Shown here piece by piece: positions 24,901-36,900 of a stretch of 64,000 bases of DNA. Positions within the stretch are counted from its first letter, which is position 1, and each line of letters opens with the position of its first letter. The stretch lies in contig JAQGBZ010000099.1 of NCBI GenBank assembly GCA_034687125.1, forward strand, positions 124,001 through 188,000, given 5' to 3'. The notes below the pieces were generated by a model. That model had not been told where the DNA came from. It did not search any database and worked only from the letters and a program-made list of their open reading frames with translations. A program made the translations under genes and the position numbers. Origin of the DNA: Neelides folsomi. Its lineage: Eukaryota > Arthropoda > Collembola > Neelipleona > Neelidae.

Positions 24901-27279
24901 TTTAATTAATTTTAATTTTTAATTAATTTTAATTAATTTAATTTATATTACATTTTGGTGGATTTGTTGGAGCAAATGGACCGAAAGATCTTTGAGTAGA
25001 AAAGTTTTGTAAAAGGATTGTCACATAATTCCCATTTGTGTACATCGGAGCGTGAAGGAGAGATTTGAACGGGAGACCGAGGGAGGTTGGATAGTTTTCA
25101 ATTGTGTCATCGGAAATTGTCGTTGTTGGTGACGGGGTCGGATTGGGTTGACCCATAAATCCACTTAAAAGCGTTGAAATTCGAATTGATCTCGAACGCA
25201 GTGAACTTTCTCCAGTTGTGGTGATTTCATTACGTCCCACGTTCAACCCAACGAATTCTTCCTTTCTTGTGAGAAGAATTCTCGGTTGAGTCGAAACAAC
25301 AAACATTCGTCCTTTTTCGCGTTTTTCCAATTTCCACACGTCTAAATAAATTTGGACCTTTGGAGGATCTAAAATAAATAAATAAATTTAAATATTTTAA
25401 CATTCACCAAACATTAACATATTACATAAAGATAAAGTATCGTATATTTAATATTTTTTGAGTATTTAATATAACTGTTATTTAATATTTAAATACCGCC
25501 GCCTTTGTCATTTGGTTTCTCAGGTGGATATTGACCCCTTAAATAATAAATTAAATGTCCGTCCGATGCAAGGCCCAAAGTTACAGCGATTGTGTCAAGA
25601 AATAAAGAAGGATCTCCAAAAATCACGCCGTCTTCTTCCAATGTCTCTGTATTGAGATATTTCCCCAAAATGAACTCAGGTGGTTCAAGAACATTGGGAA
25701 TTTTCTCGTTCAATTTGTCAAGGATTTGACCTCTGTTCATTTTAAAATAACATTAGCTCAAGATTTAGTTTAACATATCATTAGTTTAAGCATTTAATTA
25801 AAAGTCTTCTATAAGTCTCCTATATGATTTTAATTACAAATTAGAGAATTAGTTTCTTTAAACACCTTATAATGAGTAGTTCATTTGCATAAATTAAATG
25901 CCCAGCTTCGATCGAATCGTTTTTGGCGTAAACCCATCCTTTAACTGTTTCACTTTTAGCAATGCCAGAACCAATTTTTGCAATTCCTATCAAATTAAAT
26001 ATTTAAGTTTCATATATAATTTACTTATACTGTTAATTAATATTAATCTCAAGTCAAATCTTTTCAAAACTTTCTAACCTACCTATCCTAACCTAACTAT
26101 TATTATAAAACATCTCACCTTTCCCTTTAGGTCCAGTCATATACAAATAAGAACCATCCGTTGCTATAAAATGTTTAATAATTTCATCCGGTGCATTTGA
26201 ATTTCTTCGATTTGAATCTGGTGGACCTTCAACTTGATTGACCAAAAGGTCATTGTAAGGGAAAGAAAAAAGGAAATTGTTTCCGGTGATGGTCGAAGGT
26301 TCTCCGATTTTTTCTTTCATTGTTTTTAAATTGTCAAGAATGTTTCGCACTGGCAATAAAAGATCTTTTTCTACTTCCTTGATTAATTTAATTGTTTTGA
26401 AAAAGGATGAAACATTTCCGCGTGCACATGCAAGTGCCACTAAAGTTGAAACTCCCAAAGACTCAAATTCATCTCCTTTTTTCTTTCTGACCCAATCGCA
26501 CAAAAGATCTTCCAGACCATCCAAAGGGGTCAACATCTCACCACTTAAAATCGTCTTAGGATTTGAAAGCATTTCGAGTAATAATTTAGTAGTTCTTGAA
26601 GTCACACGATCATCCTAATTAAAATAAAATTAAAAAACCTCAGTCTTAAATAGTTGAAATTAAATTAATTACAAATAGTTAATTAAATTGATTAAAATAA
26701 TTAAAACAAATGATTAAAAATCATATCAATAATGAAATTGATTAGAATTAAAATCAATAATAAAATCGATTAAAATTCAAGTTAATTATTGTTATATTAA
26801 TTATTTTTTCATACAATATCAGCTTGAGATTCCAACATGGGAATTATAAGGAGGAGGGCAAGTTTAAAATGATCATCATTCGGTTGTGAAATTTGCGATC
26901 CCTCGAGCAATTCTTCTTCATTAATTGAATTTTCAAGGGCGTTGACCTCCTTCTCGTTCTTATATTTCCATTTCCACATTTCTCTCAAGTAATTGACATT
27001 AAACTCCATTCCCAATCGGGCTTTGTAAGTATTTCTTGAAGCGAGATGGAAAATTCTTCCCGAAAGTTCCTCGGTCGATCCCGCCCCCACAGTCAAGAGA
27101 TTTTCGGATGTGTAGCCCAACGGATTTCTTTCAACCGGCGGGGAAATCAACTCAATGGAACGAAGTTCGCCATCTCCGATGTGGATTGATTCCTCTTCTA
27201 AATAATTCCAACGACTTTCATCTTCACCCGAATGAAATGCGGGGAAATTGTTTGGATTGTTCGTTGGATTGTTCATCAT
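6927..27279 (-). CDS. HECTD4: HECTD4-like HECT-domain E3 ubiquitin ligase, ~40 exons
   Basis: HECTD4 orthologues are giant E3 ligases that receive ubiquitin on a HECT cysteine and transfer it to substrates. About 40 exons chain on the minus strand from an ATG at 27279 to a TAA at 6927–6929, roughly 4,500 residues by my estimate, close to the vertebrate protein. Clear exons include 27280–26815, 26614–26119, 25986–25866, 25732–25497, 25368–24952, 24835–24369, a large one at about 20333–19231, the micro-exon 18447–18379, and 18094 to about 16536. A SPRY domain spans two exons (about 16960–16070). An acidic and poly-proline exon (about 15900–15375) follows. The HECT domain occupies about 9480–6927: N-lobe GGSFRHFLSDIIHEF (near 8420), C-lobe with catalytic Cys codon at 7026–7028 in RVETCLF, and the C-terminus REDPLSG, which I recall as typical of HECTD4. 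The ATG follows an acceptor-like TTTCAG by one base, so a 5'UTR exon is likely. Confidence 0.9.
8540..8665. mobile_element. MITE, family A copy 1 (intronic)
   Basis: A 126-bp element with long terminal inverted repeats. It starts GGGGCATTAAAGAGCAATAT and ends with the complementary CAATA-TAG-TAG arm closing on CCCC. It lies wholly within a HECTD4 intron (between exons ending near 8772 and starting near 8424). The family shares the arm core CAATATAGTAGCTCAATC with two other copies in the same gene. It has no coding capacity, and I found no clear target-site duplication. Confidence 0.8.
10479..10585. mobile_element. MITE, family A copy 2 (intronic)
   Basis: About 107 bp, within the HECTD4 intron between exons at 10936–10660 and 10330–10170. 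Its right arm (ATAGATTGAGCTACTATATT) is the complement of the family core. Its left arm is more diverged (CAATATAGTAGGTCTATC), and the outer G run is partly lost. The centre (TTTTGATAATCAAAATAATT) closely matches copy 3, so copies 2 and 3 are nearer relatives of each other than of copy 1. Confidence 0.78.
11600..11632. mobile_element. solitary mariner-type terminal motif
   Basis: The string TACAGGGTGGGCCATAAT matches the ends of the small mariner-like hairpins at 21310 and 29883. Only one end is evident, in the intron just downstream of the HECTD4 exon at about 11675–12032. It may be a remnant, or chance similarity. Confidence 0.3.
18379..18447 (-). CDS. HECTD4: 69-nt internal exon of the HECTD4-like gene
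   Basis: In the 1.1-kb gap between the large exons at about 19231 and 18094, one stretch rises out of the AT background. Reading from an acceptor at 18448–18449 to a donor at 18377–18378, it encodes EEIRRQSWEPSRPQNHLGNY plus a short tail. Its phases fit both neighbours: the upstream exon leaves one base, this exon supplies two, then leaves one for a following exon that supplies two. Frame continuity on both sides plus the local composition make it a real exon. The other two frames do not satisfy the phases. Confidence 0.75.
18667..18774. mobile_element. MITE, family A copy 3 (intronic)
   Basis: A 108-bp palindromic element between GGGG (18667) and CCCC (18774). It has the arm core CAATATAGTAGCTCAATC on the left and its complement on the right. 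The palindrome extends outward as TTTTGGGG/CCCCAAAA. It sits in the 1.1-kb HECTD4 intron region between the exons at 19231 and 18447. It has no ORF and would fold into a hairpin if transcribed. Confidence 0.8.
21310..21384. mobile_element. mariner-like mini-hairpin MITE (75 bp), TA-flanked
   Basis: Starts CAGGGTTTACCACAAGTTGC and ends with the near-complement of CAGGGTGGACCATAAGTTAC. The arms are about 33 bp and almost meet in the middle. It is flanked on both sides by TA, the target duplication of Tc1/mariner elements. It lies in the intron between HECTD4 exons at about 21800–21408 and 21186–20796. A related copy is at 29883. Confidence 0.75.
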
Positions 27280-27280
27280 T

Positions 27281-29513
27281 CTGAAACAAAAATTAATATT
27301 TTAGCTTAAATTATTCATTCATCATTGTAGTATTTTTAGTTAATTGCAGAATTAAAATTTTTGAAATTTTGTCATTGTAATTATTGGTCATTAACTAACC
27401 TTTAATTAAAGCCCTTTGGGGGTATTCTAGATTAAGCACTTAAGATCAAAACAATGTTTACTAATGGTAAAGAGTTGTATTTCAATGAATTTCAATTTTT
27501 CATTCACTTTCAAAATGAATCTTTTAAAAATGATTCAAACGTGGAAGTTTTAATTTTTTGTTAAAAATTCTCCTGGACAATTTTATGTCATTGGATTATA
27601 ATTAAAATCTCATCGATCTTTTAAATCATTTACGACAACGAGGACGGTGGATAAATTGCATGGAGCTGAGTCGACGGTCGAGGACGAGAATAAATGTAGA
27701 GTATTTACACAGAGTGACATAATTGTAAGAATCAGAGGTAGCATACTTAATGTTAATAATGTAAGTCCCCTATACAAAAACAGTTAAATACACTATTGTG
27801 TATGTATGGAAGTTTATTTGATATTTATTGTCGCATAGAATTTGTATGTTAAATGTGCTATATTTGTCCTGCATTGAAAAATTAATAAGGAAAAGCCGGA
27901 CGGACGAATTTATTTGACTGGATGCCATTTCCCATTCAAATAATATTATTATAATATTATTTTAGTATAACTTTAATATGGTTTAATCAATAATGTTCAT
28001 TATCATTCATGTCTTGTAATTTTCGGTCTTTAAAGTGTAAATGGATTACAATGAAATTATTCTGTTGAGTTTAAAAGGAGAAAGTTCGGATCAAATTCGG
28101 GTTATTACTTTTAAAGGCCCAGCGGAATATATGAACTCAATATCTCTTGTTGTTAATAAATATATCGCATTCCAATAGTCCCTCAAAAGCTAAAATAGTT
28201 TAAATATATAGTAAGATATTCAGAGATGAAATGTATGTAAATAATTGAGTGGAATTGTGGAGAAAGTTCGCTTCCATTTAACATGTATAAACTTAAATTC
28301 ACGAATTAAATATACATATTATATATAAGTATCATAAATACCATATATTTATGTATGGTAAGAAATACGTACTTATAAATTATATATGTAAGATTATACA
28401 TTATACATACACATAAAATATGTATAATTACTGTTACTGACTATATAAGCACAAAGGATATATATATTGTATAATTAAAATTACTGCATCATTTTAATAA
28501 TAGTCACGTTCTAGACTTCATCATTTAACAATTAACAAAGATGAGACTTTAACTAACTAACTAACTTTAATAAAAATTGTAGCGTTAAATAAGGAGACCT
28601 AATATAAATAATAATTACAATTTAGTTAATTATTAACATAATTGTTTGATAATTATCATATGGTAGTTTTATAAATACTGATAACTGATAGGATTTTTTT
28701 TCTTATCGATTAGTTTTACTGTTAATTGAGAGAAATTCTTTATTGAACATTCCTAATAAAAGTAGAGATAAAGGTGAAGAAGATCTTTATTAAATATTCA
28801 AGCACTTTCTGGCAACGTGTGAGTTGGTTGGATTGCCTTTGGCATTTGCAATTACTTCTTTTAGCTCCTTTCTTTCCATCATTTTTTGTAAGTTACAATT
28901 TCCATCCTAACTTAATCTTGAATTCTTTTTTAAACTACGAAAAACAACACCTTTGTATTCTGTGATTCGAATTTATAACAGTAACGTATAAATGCAAATA
29001 GTTGTACAATAATTTCTTCAATTTAAATTCCAGACAGACAGTTGAAAATAAATACACAAATATGTACAAATGTACACTCATTGTTAGGAGTAAATATGAT
29101 ATTATGTCAAATTAAAAATATTAACTTTTAATTTTTAATCCTAAATTTGATCGGATTAGAAGTATAATTTTACTGACATCATTTTAAGAGCAAATTCTCC
29201 ATCAAGTCTATGAGAAAAGTTGGAAGCTTCGTCCAAGTACCAAATGATGATTTTATAGAAAAGATGTTCAGAGTGTTCAGAGCAAGCGTGGTTTTAAGAG
29301 AAACCCGAATTTCTTTCCTTTTCCATCTTCATTCCTTTCTTTGTTGTCTTCCCATTCACACTCAAAATATTATTGGAATAGAAACGTAAGCGTAGACGCC
29401 TTCGAAGAAGATCTGTGAAGAAGTTGGTTTAACTTGTCTTTTTACTAAAACTTCACTTTTATTATCTCGCTCCATTTTTTATTGTTAGTAATTGTCTTTG
29501 TTGGATTAGCAGA
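27281..29513. other. divergent intergenic region between HECTD4 and the receptor gene
   Basis: About 2.2 kb of AT-rich DNA between two genes transcribed away from each other. It must hold both promoters. Nothing specific can be assigned. The GT-poor, pyrimidine-rich segment at about 29300–29500 directly precedes the receptor start and is probably its 5'UTR. A 63-codon frame at 28774 looks like chance. Confidence 0.4.
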
Positions 29514-32500
29514 ATGGAAGAAGAAGAAATATTCCATTGGGAAATCATGACGAACAAGACGACAGAAGCCCCAATGGAATGGAACGAAGTTCCGTCCTCA
29601 ACTTGGTTGATCATTTGGATCTATTTTATAATTTTTCTCTTCTCCACCGTTGGGAATCTGTTTGTGTTCATCTCAGTGTCAGTGGCGTTGAGGAAAAAGT
29701 CGTCACCAATGAATCGTCTCATTGCACATCTTTCCCTGGCGGATCTCATCGTCGTCTCCACAGTGTCCTTAACGGAAATTTTTTGGAGAATTACGATATC
29801 ATGGAAAGCTGGAAATGTTATGTGTAAGGAATATTTGACAAAATATACTCTGTACGTCTCTACTGTATTCTAATAGGTATATATAGGGTGGACCACAAGT
29901 TGCTTTCTTTTTTAAGTAAACAATCGTATATAAAATAAAGCAACTTTCGGCCCACTATGTAGAGTATGTATGGTACATGGTATGTTAATACTAAATACAT
30001 ACTCAAACATAGACTATACAATATTACTAAATATGTAATTTCATACCTGTATAATATTATTATACATTGTATTGGCTATGTAATGACCTTATGACCTTTT
30101 GACTTATAACACTCAATCAAAAGTTTAATTTAAAAATAATTCAATTAAACTGTAAATACCTTAAGCATTACATCAATATCAGGACAAATTCATTTTTGAT
30201 GTTATTAAACATTTTAAGTGAGAAAATAATAGGAGAAATGATATTAAACATAAAATAAGTATGGATAACATATAAATATACAATACCATGCATAACATAG
30301 AGAATATGATATGTATGTATGAGAATATCAAGGTATTGGACACAAATTCCGCTAACTACAAAATCTGAATAAGGTGAAGAGTCTTAAATTTCATTTCACA
30401 AAAATTTAATATTCTTTCAAAGAGAAGAAGAAGGACGAGGAAAAAGAAGAAGAAAGAAGAAGAGTCTTGTTGAACAATGAAGTGCCTACTTGTAGTTTAA
30501 ACCCGGCATTTAATACTTTTTCTAAGAGGCTCTGGATTTCTATTTAGTTTAATAAGAGCAAAATAATAATGTTAGAACGAGATGAAAGAAAAAGGGATCA
30601 TCTTTCTTTCATCGGATGAAAAGATTTTGGCAAAGTAGGCTTTTTATCTTCTTTTTAAAATTAGCTAGACTTTAGTTTTTACCCTCACGGTTTTTATTTT
30701 GTACATACTATTAGACTAATACTAAATATCATCATTACAGAATGTTCATCATCTAAATAGCTGCTACATAGTCTACTTGAGATTACTAACTAGTGAATAA
30801 AGAGGACTATAAAGAAATTAACAATTTAGTTGAAGACTATTAACTAATGGGACTTGTACAGTTTAGATATAATTATTTGTTTTTCATTACAGGCAAAGGA
30901 GTTCATTTCTTGAAGGCATTTGCCCTTTACCTTTCTTCATTTATAATTGTTTCCATTACATTGGACCGATATTGGGCCATCATTCATCCGCTTTCTTCAT
31001 TAACGTCCACAAAAAGAACAACTCATTTGCTCACAGCTGCTTGGACATTTGCGGTCGTTTGTGCAATTCCTCAAGTAACATTTTATAACTCATTTTATTA
31101 TTCTTAAATTATTTCATACAATGAATATGATATAATAAATATCATATATGAGTTATATGACATAATAAATGTCTTTCCCTTCTTGACTTGAATTATCCAA
31201 GTAATAATTTTAAGTTTTTTCCTATAAAAACTTGTACATTAAGTTAACGTTTAACGTGATACTAATCCTTTTTGTATTATTATTTATTTGGAACAATTCC
31301 AATGAAAAGATTTATTTCTTTTTCATATTGTAAATGTTGTGAGATTTAATGAGTCGTTAAGCATTTATTTTCATGATTTAACTAATTGACTTTTAACTAA
31401 CTGACTGACATTGAGTATTATAGTTATAGTTTGAATGATCAGTGATCATTATTGTAAGTCTAGACGTCTGGAGTTAATGAGGTTGATGGAATTCAATAGA
31501 ATTAGGTAAACGTATTAAAAATGTGTTTTTGACTCTTTGTTGTTTTACTGTATTGAAGATGTTCGTGTTTGCACTTGAAGTTCATCCCATCTTTCCTGAG
31601 TTTGAGCAATGTATGAGCGCTGCAATGGGAGATTCATTGGAAGTTGCAAACCACATCTTTTCTCTCTCCATCATTTACTTCATCCCACTCGTGGCAATTA
31701 TCTTCTGTTACACGGGAATCATTTGGAAGATTTGGAGAAAGGGAAAGCGATCAAATAACAGTTACTTAAATTAATACACTAAATAATCAATATTACGACC
31801 ATTACTATACGCACGCTTTACTCATTTTTTTCTATTTATGTATAGAATGTACACATACACACATGTATAAGCTATGTATTTTATGATTTCTTATGTACTA
31901 TGTACAAATACAAACATGAATAATTTTCACTTACAAATTGCATTGTTTATATTGTACCCTAATCCCCCGCAAGGTAGCCGCCCTCGCATAACCCGCAGGA
32001 TGAATTATCCGAAATAAATGGAAGTGATGATGTAGAAGCCGCCCTCGCCCATAAGCCGCATAAACTACTTACATGATAAATCATGTCAGTCTTGTCAAGT
32101 TTAACTATGAATTTGTAAATACAATGTTTATAAATTTAATTCCCATTTATAAGCCGCCCTCGCATATAAATCGCTCTGTTACCTCTAAATTTCACTTATA
32201 AGCCGCGGCTACCTTGCGGGAGATTAGGGTACTTACCTATAAGTATACTTTAGCTTATTTTTATATTTTATTCGGAAATGGCTATATGGAAATAGCTCAC
32301 AGAGCTTCAAAGGGCTTTTTGCCTTTTTCTATTTTTCACCCGGAGACTTTTAATTAAAAACCTGAATCTTCCTTTGTTCATTTTTAATATCGATGATAAA
32401 GTTGAAACATTGGTACATAAATAACTAAAAGCTTATGGTATAGGTAAATATACGAAAGTATAAATAAAAGAGAAATATTTGATCAAAATTCAACCTGACA

Positions 32501-33539
32501 AGGGAAAATATTTTTCAAGTATAAAAGTGTGAAAAAGTTGATTGTTTTTTGAAAGATGATTTAAAAGTACAATTCCTATAAGTTAACATACGAATACTCG
32601 TACAAATATAAATATATATTATAATACATCTATCTTTCAGTAAACTTGGAATAGTTTAAATTTTTTATGAAAAATTCTGAATTGAAATATCTAGGCAAAT
32701 GTTTGTAGAACACTTTTACATATTGTACAATATTTGCAATGCATAACTAATCCAAATACAAATGTACAGATATGTTTACACACCCACTGCCATGTAATAT
32801 TACATTATAATGCGACCATATTGCTATCCTGGATCTTCTTTTATTTACACTGTTTTGTCAAATATAGCCAATGCAAACAGACGGGATGGGACAAGAAATG
32901 AAAACGGAGATCAAATCAATTTAAGACGAGTTGGATCAAGCGTGTCGAATATTCAAAAAGCTCGTAATAGAACAATAACATTGACATTTGTCATTGTCGT
33001 TGTTTTCCTCATTTGTTGGTCGCCGTAAGTTGGAAATTGAAAAATACATTTTAACTAAATTCATTTAATCTACATTAAATTATTTAATTTATTTGTAAGA
33101 CATATTTTAATAAAATTCTGATTTTTTCATTCTTGCATTCTTAGATATGTTTTCATCATGCTTTGGTAAGAATTTTAATCTGAATAATCAACTTATTTAG
33201 CCCATTATATTAGGCCCATATTATGTCTGCATAAGTTATGAGTTATATTATATATGTTACGTATAATGTATTGTTTTGTATTGGTATTTATGAAAGTGGT
33301 TGACCTTTAGGTTTTCAATCAGCAAAGAATCTGCAAGATCATCGAATCCAATAGTGAATGAATTGATATTTGTTATGGCCATAGCCAACACTTTGGCTGA
33401 TCCGATTGTCTACGGATTATTCTCAATTTTCTCAATGAGACGAAAACGAAATTTCAATTCTGCAACATCAACCATGATGACTAGAAAATCTTCATTTGTT
33501 ATAAACGACAGGAACAAACATGGCGAGTCCAATGTGTAA
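29514..33539 (+). CDS. AKH/GnRH/corazonin-type neuropeptide G protein-coupled receptor
   Basis: Six exons (29514–29823, 30893–31074, 31559–31760, 32868–33024, 33145–33165, 33311–33539) give a 366-residue rhodopsin-family receptor with in-phase junctions. Visible features are an N-glycosylation site (N14-K-T), TM1 with GN, TM2 LSLADL, SWKAGNVMC with the disulfide Cys104, LYLSSF in TM3, DRY at 128–130, the partner Cys182 in loop 2, CWSP in TM6 (281–284) and DPIVY in TM7 (321–325). SWKAG…C followed by LYLSSF is typical of adipokinetic-hormone and GnRH-related receptors, so the ligand is probably a peptide of that superfamily. I cannot separate AKH, corazonin and GnRH types by eye. It should act at the plasma membrane through G proteins. 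The gene converges on the transporter gene at 33926. Confidence 0.87.
29883..29961. mobile_element. mariner-like mini-hairpin MITE, second copy
   Basis: AGGGTGGACCACAAGTTGCT at the left and the near-complement of AGTGGGCCGAAAGTTGCTTT at the right, about 79 bp in all, in intron 1 of the receptor gene. The left arm closely matches the copy at 21310. The right arm is more diverged and the terminal base is changed. The flanking TA is retained on the left (TATAGGG) and probably on the right (TATGTAG). Confidence 0.65.
30421..30466. repeat. purine-only GAA/GAG tract
   Basis: An interrupted run of GAAGAAG and AAAGAAG units in receptor intron 1, almost wholly purine on the plus strand. It is simple sequence without coding support in this context. 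Confidence 0.6.
31957..32229. mobile_element. pogo/Tc1-like MITE (273 bp), TA-flanked, intronic
   Basis: The element begins CCCTAATCCCCCGCAAGGTA and ends with the complement of CCCTAATCTCCCGCAAGGTA: 24-bp inverted repeats with one mismatch, with TA on each side. Internally, AGCCGCCCTCGC occurs three times (near 31976, 32038 and 32153), along with several ATAAGCCGC motifs, giving an array of subterminal repeats far richer in GC than the host intron. It lies in receptor intron 3 and has no ORF. The TA duplication and AAGCCGC motif arrays suggest a non-autonomous pogo/Tc1-mariner derivative. That assignment is inference. Confidence 0.8.
33145..33165 (+). CDS. 21-nt micro-exon of the receptor gene (TM6)
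   Basis: ATATGTTTTCATCATGCTTT plus a final G, bounded by TTCTTAG upstream and GTAAGA downstream. It joins CC|A to complete Pro284 and TG|G to complete Trp291, giving PYVFIMLW at the outer end of TM6, exactly the aromatic run expected after CWSP in this receptor class. Without it the frame would still close (21 nt) but TM6 would be seven residues short. Confidence 0.85.
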
Positions 33540-33925
33540 TACTTACATATAATACATACATAAGTATACTAAATACATAAATATATTATGTCACTTTTTA
33601 TATTCAAACTCTGTATTCTAATATATACTGTATATCTGCCAATTCTAATGTCAATATTTATTATTATTTTACAATTTCATATATAAGTAGGTAATGAGTT
33701 TTATGAGCATGAAAATGAAACAATTAATATAATAAACAATTTTAATTACTTAAAGTATACAAAAATCTTTTCAATTACAATTGAACAATACAATTAAGAG
33801 TTAAGTTAAAATTAATAAAAAATGAAAATGTGAGCAAAATTCTTAAAGGTGAATAAAAGCAATATTTATATTAAAATATATTAAAAATAAAAGGTCGAGA
33901 GATAAAAACTATTTAATAAAGTTTT
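33540..33925. other. convergent intergenic region, shared 3' ends
   Basis: 386 bp between the stop codons of the receptor gene (plus) and the transporter gene (minus). It is AT-rich with several AATAAA-like hexamers on both strands. It probably contains both 3'UTRs. Confidence 0.5.
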
Positions 33926-36900
33926 CTATTCATCATAGGCGTTGTTCACATTCCCGCTCTTTGTCATTTTCATTTCTTCGTTATGATTCTCTTCATTTTT
34001 CTTCCTTGGCTTGTAAGTGTACGCGAAAGCGGCGAAGATCAAAATATCAATTGCCATTAATCCAGCAAATAGGAAAAACTCCTTTGACTGTAAAATTAAA
34101 GTTGAAATTAAAGTTTTTTAAATTAAAGTTTACTTCAGCAATAATTAAATAGAGTTGGAATAAAATTGGATTTTTCTTAAGTGTCAGTAATTGAATAATT
34201 TACTTGTTCAGCAAAGAATTTTGCTTCAACTACTATAATGACAATTAAATTTCCAATTCCAACAGTTAGGAGCCATGCTGATTGTACGACGGATTTCATT
34301 GACGCAGGAGCCTAATTAAAAAAGTTTAAATTGAAAAGTATTAAATACAGACTTTATATAGATATACAAGATATCTACAGTATCTTATACGTTATATACC
34401 CATATGGTATATATTTAAATATTTTCACCTCTTGATATGCAAATTCCAGTCCAGTAATTGAAAACATTATTTCTCCAGCCGTTATAATGATATATTGAGG
34501 AAACAACCAAACCATGTGGATTGAATTTGGCTCTGTTAATGTCAGAAGCGCAATGTGAATATGAGGATTGGACGAAGTGGACGAAGAATCCATAGTTAAA
34601 GTTAATCCATAACTCCCTCCAGCCTTCACGCTCTCTTCACCTATTTTAAATGTCGTTCCGTTCTTTCCGCTCATCAAGTAAATGTTATATCTGGAGGGAA
34701 CAATTAGCAAACGGGTTGGGTTAGACTACACAATTTAGGAGATTTTGATATAAAATATATCTTAAAATATTTTGACATTGGAAGATTCAATATGATATTC
34801 AAGAATTCTTATATAATTCATTTAAAATTCATGTTTCGCTCAGATAAATTAATTTCTTACTTATCGGCTTCCATTGGCATAGCCTTTGAGTCATAAGTCA
34901 ATGTATTCAATTGAGCAGTATAGGAATAATATGAACTATTAAAAATGATTGAGATGTTTCCTCCAAGTTTTTCTAATCCATAATGAATAACTCTGTAATT
35001 AATAAATTTATATTAAATTAACATTTGATAAATTTATGTTTTAAATTTAATTATTTGTACAATTAATGTAATTTACCTTATTTTTGGCAATCCATTTGGA
35101 TGTTTTTCTAATTCTTCTGGACTTGATGGTTGATATACGGCAATTTTACTTCGATCTTCTGAATATCCAATCAAGATAGATGTAGCCTATAGAATTAATT
35201 AAGAAGTTAATTAAGTTTTCTAATAAACTATTAAATTTTTTTGATTTATCAGTAATGATAATGATAAAAGTTCAAACGAAAACCTCAGTCATAATTAATA
35301 ACATAGTTTAATGTTTATATATTAATGTATTGTATGGTATATACATAAATATATAAATGGTATGTATGTATTATGTATCACGTACGTTTTTCGATTTTGA
35401 ATTAATATTGAATTTTTGAGATTGAAATTGATCACAAGTTTGAAATTGAGTTCCGTTTCTTGAATCCATTCGAGCAATTGAAATTGACGTTTCATAACTT
35501 TTAGTTTCAACATTTGAAAGAAGAAAGTTTTGATATGAATCCAATTCTTTTGTTTCGCCATTCACCATAAGTTCAACATTGCACGGGAGCGTGTTGACAA
35601 AATTGAGACTTGATTTATTCTCGTGTAATTCAACCGCATAAGTTTTCTTTAATCAGATATAAATAAAGTTTTTTTCGATTTTTTAACAATCTTTAATAGG
35701 ATTAATAAAGTTAATATTTAATTAATTAAATTTTAATTAATAATTGTCATTTACTTCCAAACTCAATTCCAGAATTCCAGACACCACAAATGCCAGACCG
35801 GAAAGCGCCATTCCAACAGCCATTCTTTGAAGTGGTTTCTTCAACAATCGACATTTACCAAGAAGTGGATAAACTACTTTGTCAAAGATCGGAATGAACA
35901 TTAAAATAAGCAATGGATTGATCACCTATAAAATTTAAAAAAACATTTTAATGACAAATGCTGTAATATTTAAATATAAACCAATTCTCATTAGTGTCAT
36001 TAATTCATTAATCATCATTAGGAATCGTCATTAAAAATATACTGTATATATATTTTTACTTGGAATTGATCTGGTTTAATTGTATAAAAACCAGGAATAA
36101 CACCATTCAAGTTGGTTGCTTGAATTGTCCATCTTGAGCCCTGAATAGTCATTAAATATCAATTAAAATTAAACATTAATTAAGATTAATTTAATTATAC
36201 TTTAAGTAAAACTTTGTTAAAACATTACTTGTTGATCAAAGAGAGTCCAAAAGAGGGGCAGAGGAATGTAAACAAACAAAACTCCCAAAAGGGCCTTGAT
36301 ATCTTCGATGAAATTCTTTTCGTATTTTTCTTCCGCGTGGTCAAGCCAATGTTCCTTTGCCGTTCCCGACCAACTCCACTTTCTCTTCACTGCGCACTTA
36401 AGGGATACAAACAACTCATTTCAGCGACCTCATTTCGGATCAATGGATTTAAAAGCCTTTTAAAGACACCGTCTGCCCTTTTCCAATTTAAGCCAACAAG
36501 CTCAATTTACCAGAATTTGTAACCAGGATTTGTAAGCAGAACTCGTAAGTACAAAAGACCCATCAGCAAGAAAATTAAATATTTACAAATAGACTGAAAC
36601 AGAGCCAGACACTTTTCATTTTCTAAATAAGGAAAGCCGACATTTTGGCATGACATTTGAGAAATGCCAACAATGCATTCTTACATGTATCATATGAGTA
36701 GTCATATGAGTACAATAATATAACATATGATACATACAGTCATACAGTAATATTAGTAATATTGTATTTTGTATTGTATTTATATTGTGTGGGTGTATTT
36801 AGTCAATGCATAATAGATGTCTTCATTTGATAAGTAGTTCACAGAAAGAGCTTAAGAAATAAAGGATTTCAAATCTTGATAGATTTGATCTTAAAAGCTT

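Noticed and set aside
28774-28965. 63-codon frame upstream of the receptor gene, considered as a signal-peptide exon
   Set aside because: The receptor already has a good start at 29514 with an extracellular N-terminus, and no phase-compatible donor links the two.
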